This document shows positions 7,585-13,121 of a DNA stretch of 13,121 nucleotides, piece after piece. The position numbers were made by a program, and so were the translations under genes. Position 1 is the stretch's first letter. Each line of letters starts with the position of its first letter. The notes under the pieces were generated by a model. The model made no database searches, had not been told where the DNA came from, and worked only from the letters and a program-made list of their open reading frames with translations. Source of the DNA: Bacteroidales bacterium UBA1064 (GTDB lineage Bacteria > Bacteroidota > Bacteroidia > Bacteroidales > Tenuifilaceae). The stretch lies in contig DCDD01000106.1 of NCBI GenBank assembly GCA_002316235.1, forward strand, positions 1-13,121, given 5' to 3'.

Positions 7585-10026
7585 ATGAATTTTACACAGG
7601 GCGCTCTTTTTACAATCTCCTCAATCATAATTTCATCAGGTTTTGCCCAGGCACGGGGTAGCAGCGATACAATTTCTAGTAGGAAATCGGTAGAGGCATT
7701 TCGTATCGAATCGCATATTAGCATAAATGGCCATTTGGACGAACCCGAATGGCAACTTGCAGGTTTTGCTGAAAGCTTTACCCAGTATGAGCCATATAAT
7801 GGGGCATCACCAAGCCAACCAACCAGGGTAAAGATGCTTTACGATGACGATGCGCTCTACGTAGGTGCATGGCTTTTCGATTCATCGCCCGATAGTATTT
7901 ACAAGGAACTTGGGCAAAGGGACAATAGCGATAACCTCAAGTCCGATGCCTTTAGCGTTTACATCAGCACCTATAACGATGGGGTAAACTACCTTCAATT
8001 TACCGTTTCGGCTTCGGGCGTCCAAACCGACATCAAGGTTACCTCCGACGAGGAGGATCGCTCATGGAATGCCGTTTGGGAAAGCGAAGTTAGCATGGAC
8101 AACCGGGGTTGGTACGTGGAGATGAAAATTCCCTACTCAGCCCTCCGGTTTTCAAAAAATGATACAACTGTATGGGGTGTTAATTTTTTGCGACTCTTAA
8201 AAAGGTATAATGAGAAATGCACCTGGAACTTTGTTGATAAATCAAAATCGGGATTTACCACACAGTCGGGAGTGCTGGTTGGAATTGCCGGAATTAAGCC
8301 ACCCCCCAGGTTGTCTTTTATGCCCTACCTTTCAGCTTACGCCAACAGGTATCCCGACAAGAGTGGTACCGATTACCAGGTTACCGGAGGAATGGACTTG
8401 AAGTTGGGCCTTAGCCAGAGTTTTACTCTCGATGCTACCCTTATACCCGATTTTGGGCAGGTTCGCTCCGACGATAGAATTCTTAACCTTTCTCCCTTTG
8501 AGGTGAAGTACAGCGAGGCCAGGCAGTTCTTCACCGAAGGTACAGAACTATTCAATAAGGGGGGAATTTTTTACTCCCGAAGGGTTGGCAGCACTCCGGT
8601 TGATTACGATAAGGCTTACGAAAGCCTCGATACCAACGAGGTTGTAAGCGATAATCCATCCAGCACCAAGCTGATTAATGCCAGCAAACTTTCCGGGCGA
8701 ACATCCGGAGGATTGGGTATTGGCGTTTTCAATGCAGTATCCCGTAAAACATACGCCGAAATCACCGACACAGCTACCGGGCAGCACAGGAAGTTTTTAA
8801 CCCAAGGGCTTACCAACTACAACATGCTGGTTTTTGATCAGTCGCTAGCCCATAACTCCTACGCAAGTATAGTCAATACCAACGTTTTCAGACCCGATGG
8901 CGACTACACTGCTAATGTTACCGCAACCGACTTTACCATCAGGGATAAGAAAAATAAATTTGCAGTGGCGGGAGTAGGCGCTTTTAGCCAAATTAGAAAT
9001 GATTCGACTTCAAATGGCTATAAATCGTCGGTTACGCTGATGAAAACAAGCGGTAACTTTCAGGGAGATGTTTGGGTGAACGTTGTAAGTAAACACTTTA
9101 ACCCCAACGATTTGGGATACCTGCAAAGTCCAAACGAGCTTTCGAGCGGTGTGGAGCTGGAGTACATTATTTTTAAACCCTTTTGGCGATTAAACCAGCT
9201 CCAAACATCCCTGGAATACGTAAACCAGATGCTATACTCACCCAGAAATTTTGTGGCCAGGTCTATTTCGGGTAGTATTCATTTTATTACCCGACGGTAT
9301 TTGTTTGGTCAATTCTACACCGAAGTTGTTCCCCAATCCAGGTACGACTACTATGAGCCTAGGACCGAGGGCCGAAAGCTCAAGCTGCCGCGTAGTATAT
9401 ACTTTAACTGGTATGGTTCGCCAGATTACCGGAAAACTCTTGCACTCGACCACCAGCTGGAGTACTGGAAAGCCGATGGCTACAACCAATACGGATTTTC
9501 CTACACCATTGCTCCCCGGATTCGCTTTAGCGATAAGCTGCTGCTGGTGAACTCATGGTCGCAATCGTTCGACTATAATGCCATTGGATACTTTGGGGGT
9601 AGCGGCAGCAACATTACAATGGGTAAACGAGATGTGGTTACCCTTACCAACACGCTTAGCATTCAGTTTACCTTCAGCTCAAAATCTTTTATCAACCTTA
9701 GGGCAAGGCACTACATACGCCACTACAAGTATGATAGCTTCTACACCCTAAATTTGGATGGAACGCTTACACCAATTGCCAGCCCTGAATACTCTAACAA
9801 AAACTACAACCTTTTCAATGTTGATTTTTACTACCAGTGGATATTTGCTCCCGGAAGCGAGTTGGTTTTTGCATGGAAAAACATGGAGGAAGAAATGGGC
9901 ACAATTCCTATTAATAACTATTTTGACAATGTGGACAGGGTTTTTGGAAGTCCACAGTACAACAGCTTCTCAATCAAATTTTTATACTATATTGATTACC
10001 AGATGATTGCTAGGTTAGCCAGATAG
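7585..10026 (+). CDS. DUF5916 protein with N-terminal family-9-like carbohydrate-binding domain
   Basis: This 813-residue protein is probably in the outer membrane. Residues 1-23 look like a signal peptide with a FAQA cleavage site, although the n-region lacks Lys or Arg; the ATG at 7585 is the first in-frame start after a TAA at 7564. Residues about 39-195 match the CBM9-like fold of this family: ISINGHLDEPEW at 45-56, ALYVGAWLFDS at 90-100, DAFSVYISTYNDG at 121-133 and WYVEMKIPYSALRF at 176-189. The rest (about 230-813) is the DUF5916 region, with many alternating, aromatic-rich beta-strands suggesting a barrel, ending in FSIKFLYYIDY plus a short tail. The family is widespread in Bacteroidota and has no established function that I know of. 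A gap of 163 bases with no clear promoter separates it from the regulator gene, and the aldolase gene follows after 28 bases. A link to the sus operon is possible but not shown. Confidence 0.88.
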   Translation: MNFTQGALFTISSIIISSGFAQARGSSDTISSRKSVEAFRIESHISINGHLDEPEWQLAGFAESFTQYEPYNGASPSQPTRVKMLYDDDALYVGAWLFDSSPDSIYKELGQRDNSDNLKSDAFSVYISTYNDGVNYLQFTVSASGVQTDIKVTSDEEDRSWNAVWESEVSMDNRGWYVEMKIPYSALRFSKNDTTVWGVNFLRLLKRYNEKCTWNFVDKSKSGFTTQSGVLVGIAGIKPPPRLSFMPYLSAYANRYPDKSGTDYQVTGGMDLKLGLSQSFTLDATLIPDFGQVRSDDRILNLSPFEVKYSEARQFFTEGTELFNKGGIFYSRRVGSTPVDYDKAYESLDTNEVVSDNPSSTKLINASKLSGRTSGGLGIGVFNAVSRKTYAEITDTATGQHRKFLTQGLTNYNMLVFDQSLAHNSYASIVNTNVFRPDGDYTANVTATDFTIRDKKNKFAVAGVGAFSQIRNDSTSNGYKSSVTLMKTSGNFQGDVWVNVVSKHFNPNDLGYLQSPNELSSGVELEYIIFKPFWRLNQLQTSLEYVNQMLYSPRNFVARSISGSIHFITRRYLFGQFYTEVVPQSRYDYYEPRTEGRKLKLPRSIYFNWYGSPDYRKTLALDHQLEYWKADGYNQYGFSYTIAPRIRFSDKLLLVNSWSQSFDYNAIGYFGGSGSNITMGKRDVVTLTNTLSIQFTFSSKSFINLRARHYIRHYKYDSFYTLNLDGTLTPIASPEYSNKNYNLFNVDFYYQWIFAPGSELVFAWKNMEEEMGTIPINNYFDNVDRVFGSPQYNSFSIKFLYYIDYQMIARLAR

Positions 10027-10054
10027 TTTTTAACAACCTTTTAAGTTTACATAT

Positions 10055-11101
10055 ATGATAAACAAGCATGGATTTGCCAGCGACAACAATTCAGGTGTTC
10101 ATCCAGCCATTCTGCAGGCTATTATGGAGGCAAACCAGGGGCATACCCTGGCTTATGGCGAGGATATGTACACCGAAAAGGCCAAAGCGCTCTTTAGGGA
10201 GTTGCTTGGAACCGATGTTGAGGTATTTTTTGTTTTCAACGGCACCGCTGCAAACGTGTTGGGTTTACAAGCTGCAACTCAACGCCATAATGCAGTAATT
10301 TGCGCCGAAACAGCCCACATTAACGTTGATGAGTGTGGTGCACCCGAGCGAATTACCGGGTGCAAGCTGCTCACCGTTAAAACTCCCGATGGAAAGCTAA
10401 CACCTAGTTTGGTAAGCACCCAGATGCATGGCTTCGGGTTTCAACACCATTCTCAGCCTAAAGTAATTTCTATTTCTCAGGCCAGTGAGCTGGGAACGGT
10501 TTATACACCCGAAGAAGTGAAGTCACTTTCCGATTTTGCCCATAGCCATGGGCTTTACCTGCACATGGATGGAACCCGGATTACCAATGCTGCCGTTTCG
10601 CAAAGCTGCAGTTTAAAAGAGATTTCAGGGGATGCCGGTGTTGATGTGCTTTCGTTTGGCGGTACAAAAAATGGACTGATGTATGGCGAGGCAGTTGTGT
10701 TTTTCAACTCCTCCATTGCTAAGGATTTTATGTACACCCGAAAGCAGGATTTACAGCTTGCTTCTAAAATGCGGTTCATTTCCGCCCAGTTCATAGCCTA
10801 CCTGAGCAATAACCAATGGGCCACTACTGCCAGGCATTCCAACCAAATGGCCCGGCTGTTGGCTGATAAGCTCCGGAGGTTTAGCGCCGTTAAGATCTCG
10901 CAAAAAGTGCAGGTAAACGAAGTGCTTGCCATCATTCCTCCTGAAATTATTCCAGAACTGCAAAAGGAGTACTTCTTCTACATTTGGGATGAAGCTACTT
11001 CGGAAGTTCGCCTGATGACCTCATGGGATACCACCGAGGAGGATATTGATAGGTTTACCGAAATTCTTGAGAAGCTTCTAAAGAAATTCAACATGCTCTA
11101 G
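10055..11101 (+). CDS. ltaE: Low-specificity L-threonine aldolase (PLP enzyme, Pseudomonas type)
   Basis: This 348-residue cytoplasmic enzyme should cleave L-threonine and L-allo-threonine to glycine and acetaldehyde, feeding glycine and one-carbon metabolism. It belongs to the beta-eliminating-lyase fold-type-I PLP family. SFGGTKNG contains the Schiff-base lysine (Lys205). His88 in CAETAHIN should stack on the PLP ring. Asp172 and Arg175 in HMDGTRITNA should hold the pyridine nitrogen and the substrate carboxylate. The opening FASDNNSGVHP, the AYGED segment, the FNGTAAN motif and DECGAPE resemble the Pseudomonas low-specificity enzyme more than E. coli LtaE, and the length fits. It starts 28 bases after the DUF5916 gene with no visible promoter between them, so the two are probably co-transcribed; a metabolic reason for the pairing is not apparent. 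Confidence 0.93.
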   Translation: MINKHGFASDNNSGVHPAILQAIMEANQGHTLAYGEDMYTEKAKALFRELLGTDVEVFFVFNGTAANVLGLQAATQRHNAVICAETAHINVDECGAPERITGCKLLTVKTPDGKLTPSLVSTQMHGFGFQHHSQPKVISISQASELGTVYTPEEVKSLSDFAHSHGLYLHMDGTRITNAAVSQSCSLKEISGDAGVDVLSFGGTKNGLMYGEAVVFFNSSIAKDFMYTRKQDLQLASKMRFISAQFIAYLSNNQWATTARHSNQMARLLADKLRRFSAVKISQKVQVNEVLAIIPPEIIPELQKEYFFYIWDEATSEVRLMTSWDTTEEDIDRFTEILEKLLKKFNML

Positions 11102-11217
11102 TTCGGCACTACAAATAGGTTAGAACCAGGGAATTGCCTTTTTCAAGGTTTTGCCATTTGCGAATGGTTAATTTTCCATGCTTATTTATCTGGTCTTCGT
11201 GAGTGGGTGTAAATTTT

Positions 11218-11249
11218 TTTGTCATTTACTCTAATCATAGCTACTTTTG
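11218..11249 (+). promoter_or_regulatory. Consensus Bacteroidota promoter for the serine hydrolase gene
   Basis: TTTG at 11218-11221 is the -33 element and TACTTTTG at 11242-11249 is an exact TAnnTTTG -7 element, separated by 20 bases. This fits the phylum's housekeeping promoter consensus. Transcription would begin near 11254-11257, leaving a leader of about 20 bases before the ATG at 11276. It shows that the hydrolase gene has its own promoter, apart from the aldolase transcript. The rest of the 174-base gap shows no other clear signal. Confidence 0.75.
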
Positions 11250-11275
11250 CCGCTGGGTAACTTCATTGAAAGCTA

Positions 11276-12607
11276 ATGCACAAAAGGGTAAAATTTATTG
11301 CTGCAGCTGTATTCATTCTTTTGGGAGCAATTTTCCTGGCGTTTCGTTATGATAAGGGCGTATTCTCTAAGGGTCTTACCTATTCTGGTTTAAAATACCC
11401 AACGGTTAATACCCTTAAAATTACCAATGCTTTAACCAGTAGCAGCGAGTATGAATGGCTGAACAACGCTTTCAGCAGCTTCATTGCCAAATGGGAGTTA
11501 ACCGGTGCCAGCGTGACTATAGCCAAGGATGGACGGCTAATTTATGCACGGGGCTTTGGATACGCCTCAAAGGAGGAGAATATCCCAATGGAGCCATACA
11601 ACCTTCTAAGAGTGGCAAGTGTTTCAAAGTTAATTACGGCTACTGCTGTGATGAAGCTTGTTGAGGAGAATAAGATTCAGCTCGATTCCAAAGTTTTTGG
11701 ACCCAATGGAATTCTTAACGACAACATTTTTTTGAACTACAAGGATAAAAGGGTAGAGGACATTACCGTTAAAAATCTATTAAATCATTCTGCGGGATGG
11801 TCAACCCGGTGGGGCGATCACATGTTTATCAACGAGGTGGTTGCCCGTGAGCTGCACAAGGAGTTGCCCGTTTCATTGGAGGATATCGTAGTATTTGCCC
11901 TTTCCAAAAAATTACATTTTGCACCCGGTTCCCACAGCTCGTATAGCAACCTGGGCTACGCAATTCTGGAGCTTGTTATTGAAAAAATTACCCATACGGA
12001 TTACGAGACTTTTGTACAGCGTAGCATTTTCCGTCCCTTAAGTATTTATGATGCCCGCATTGCCCAGAACTGGGACAGCTTACGCTATCCAAACGAAGCT
12101 CGCTACTACGAGGTTAACGAGGCAGAACGCGTTATGGCTTTTGATGGTTCAAAGGAAGGAGTTCTGAAATGTAGGGGTGGCGATGACGTTCATACTCTTG
12201 GGGCCGCCGGTGGATGGGTTATTTCACCCATCAGCCTTACCAGATTTCTACTGGCTATTGATGGGAGCAGCAGCTTCCCTGATATTCTATCGAAAGAGTC
12301 AGTTGCCGTTATGACCCAAACAAGCAACGATAAGTTTCATCCTATTGGATGGAGGTGGGTTATGCCCGGCGGAAAACTTTGGCGTTCGGGTTCTTTACCC
12401 GGAACAACTGCACTGGCAGTTTCGAGTAGCAACGGTTACACCTATGTTTTTATTTCGAATACCAGCCCGTGGAAGGGAGCTAGATTTCCCTATATTGTTG
12501 ACAGGTTTTTTGACAAGCTGTTGCCGGGCATCGAGGGAAAACTTCCGGGTAGAAATCTCTTTTTTCCCGAAACCAGCACAATGGGCGGTGTGGCTAGTTT
12601 AAACTGA
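11276..12607 (+). CDS. Membrane-anchored beta-lactamase-family serine hydrolase
   Basis: This 443-residue protein has a basic N-terminus and one hydrophobic segment at about 7-23. No good cleavage site follows, so it is probably a signal anchor holding the enzyme on the periplasmic side. The catalytic region (about 60-430) is of the class C beta-lactamase/penicillin-binding-protein type. The nucleophile motif SVSK is at 115-118 (Ser115, Lys118). The YxN motif is YSN at 223-225, within a typical FAPGSHSSYSNLGY context. The third motif, normally H/K-x-G, appears as RSG at 370-372 before SLPGT, so Arg replaces the usual His or Lys. The family includes D-Ala-D-Ala peptidases, esterases and D-aminopeptidases, and the substrate cannot be told here; true antibiotic resistance is unlikely to be its main role. 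It has a consensus promoter and its last 14 bases overlap the convergent LON-domain gene. Confidence 0.92.
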   Translation: MHKRVKFIAAAVFILLGAIFLAFRYDKGVFSKGLTYSGLKYPTVNTLKITNALTSSSEYEWLNNAFSSFIAKWELTGASVTIAKDGRLIYARGFGYASKEENIPMEPYNLLRVASVSKLITATAVMKLVEENKIQLDSKVFGPNGILNDNIFLNYKDKRVEDITVKNLLNHSAGWSTRWGDHMFINEVVARELHKELPVSLEDIVVFALSKKLHFAPGSHSSYSNLGYAILELVIEKITHTDYETFVQRSIFRPLSIYDARIAQNWDSLRYPNEARYYEVNEAERVMAFDGSKEGVLKCRGGDDVHTLGAAGGWVISPISLTRFLLAIDGSSSFPDILSKESVAVMTQTSNDKFHPIGWRWVMPGGKLWRSGSLPGTTALAVSSSNGYTYVFISNTSPWKGARFPYIVDRFFDKLLPGIEGKLPGRNLFFPETSTMGGVASLN

Positions 12608-13121
12608 AATTATTTGCCAACAGCTTTTCCTGCTTTTGAATTTGCTCAATAAACCTCAACCTTTTAATCAAAAAGTTTTCCATTTTTGTTTTTGAGCGAA
12701 GCGAGTAAAAGGTGTATTTATCTTCTGAGGTCATCATCAGCCCTTTTGCAACGCTCGCCAGGCTAATTGCCTCATCTTTAACTAGGATTCCAAGGTTTTC
12801 ACTAATTTCAAGTTTCAGCTTCTTTGCCAGCACGATTAGCTCCGGGTTGGTGGAGCGGAAATCATCATCAATATACTCAATTGCCCCGCTGCCGTATGGT
12901 TTACTTGTAGGCGCCTCGCTATACTGAAGTAAGTGGAAGTTTCTAACCCCCTTAACTATTACGACCATTTGCCCTAGGCTGTTTCGGGCCACAATGTTTG
13001 AGAGTTCGACCTCGCTTCCGTAGGCCATTATCTTTTCGTTTAAAACGAAGGGTATTCCAAAACTCTCACCGGTCTTGTCCAGGTCATTTACCAGCTCCTG
13101 GTAGCGGGGTTCAAAAATTCT
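12594..13121 (-). CDS. Partial LON substrate-binding-domain protein (5' end beyond the right edge)
   Basis: The minus-strand frame is open from the right edge to a TAG at 12594-12596, giving 175 visible residues. The ATG at 13028 is internal, because coding similarity continues upstream to the edge with RIFEPRYQELV, the signature near the start of the Lon N-terminal (PUA-like) domain. Then come FGIPFVLNEKI, an alternating beta region with IVARNSLGQMVVIVKGVRNFHLLQY, and GAIEYIDDD; these fit the small stand-alone LON-domain proteins of Bacteroidota. The remaining roughly 85 residues are helical and charged. There is no AAA+ or protease domain before the stop, so this is not Lon itself. The exact function is unknown; the domain recognises substrates in Lon. 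Probably 20-40 residues are missing from the N-terminus. The gene converges on the serine hydrolase gene and overlaps it by 14 bases. Confidence 0.8.
   Translation of the reverse strand, partial: RIFEPRYQELVNDLDKTGESFGIPFVLNEKIMAYGSEVELSNIVARNSLGQMVVIVKGVRNFHLLQYSEAPTSKPYGSGAIEYIDDDFRSTNPELIVLAKKLKLEISENLGILVKDEAISLASVAKGLMMTSEDKYTFYSLRSKTKMENFLIKRLRFIEQIQKQEKLLANNFSLN
12596..12605. repeat. AGTTTAAACT palindrome inside the convergent gene overlap
   Basis: This perfect 10-bp palindrome is read by both convergent genes in equivalent frames, so each protein ends Ser-Leu-Asn: the plus gene then stops at TGA and the minus gene at TAG. It leaves no room for a conventional stem-loop terminator between the two genes. 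Confidence 0.8.

Noticed and set aside
7461..7661. Open frame of 66 codons upstream of and overlapping the DUF5916 gene
   Set aside because: TTG start, no family resemblance, and its end overlaps the well-supported DUF5916 gene in another frame.
12594..13028. Complete 144-residue hypothetical protein starting at 13028
   Set aside because: The frame continues upstream without a stop to the window edge and shows the LON-domain signature there, so this ATG is internal.

Overview
The window looks like a chromosomal segment from a Bacteroidota bacterium, probably of the Bacteroidales/Marinilabiliales type. It carries a SusC/SusD pair, outer-membrane lipoproteins with short acidic stretches after the lipid cysteine, no Shine-Dalgarno-like spacing before genes, and one textbook Bacteroidota promoter (TTTG, 20 bases, TAnnTTTG). 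The species cannot be named from the sequence.

Left half (1-5945, minus strand): a Sus-type glycan-uptake operon in the order susC, susD, susE, then a further lipoprotein cut by the left edge. The intergenic gaps are only 20, 27 and 22 bases, so these genes are very probably one transcript. SusC is the TonB-dependent outer-membrane transporter. SusD, SusE and the truncated protein are surface glycan-binding lipoproteins. The SusD resembles the starch-binding SusD of Bacteroides thetaiotaomicron, especially at its C-terminus, and the SusE has the matching architecture, so starch or another alpha-glucan is the best substrate guess. No glycoside hydrolase lies in the window; any would have to be beyond the left edge or elsewhere.

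Centre (5946-7421): a 459-base divergent intergenic region separates susC from a LacI-family regulator gene. It contains a perfect CAAACGTTTG palindrome and repeated ACCGCAAACG half-sites. The regulator has the hinge leucine expected for an operator with a central CpG. The natural reading is a LacI-type repressor controlling the sus operon, unlike the SusR system of B. thetaiotaomicron. An A/T-rich hairpin sits 2 bases in front of the susC start codon.

Right half (7422-13121): an 813-residue protein with a family-9-like carbohydrate-binding domain followed by a DUF5916 barrel-like region; a Pseudomonas-type low-specificity L-threonine aldolase 28 bases downstream; a membrane-anchored beta-lactamase-fold serine hydrolase with its own consensus promoter; and, on the minus strand, a LON substrate-binding-domain protein that is open to the right edge. 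The last two genes converge and overlap by 14 bases through a palindrome, so both proteins end in Ser-Leu-Asn. These right-hand genes look like ordinary chromosomal neighbours and not part of the glycan system. No tRNA, rRNA, CRISPR array, insertion sequence or phage gene was seen. I did not find a clearly new biological system; the best leads are the LacI/operator/sus arrangement and the uncharacterised DUF5916 protein.
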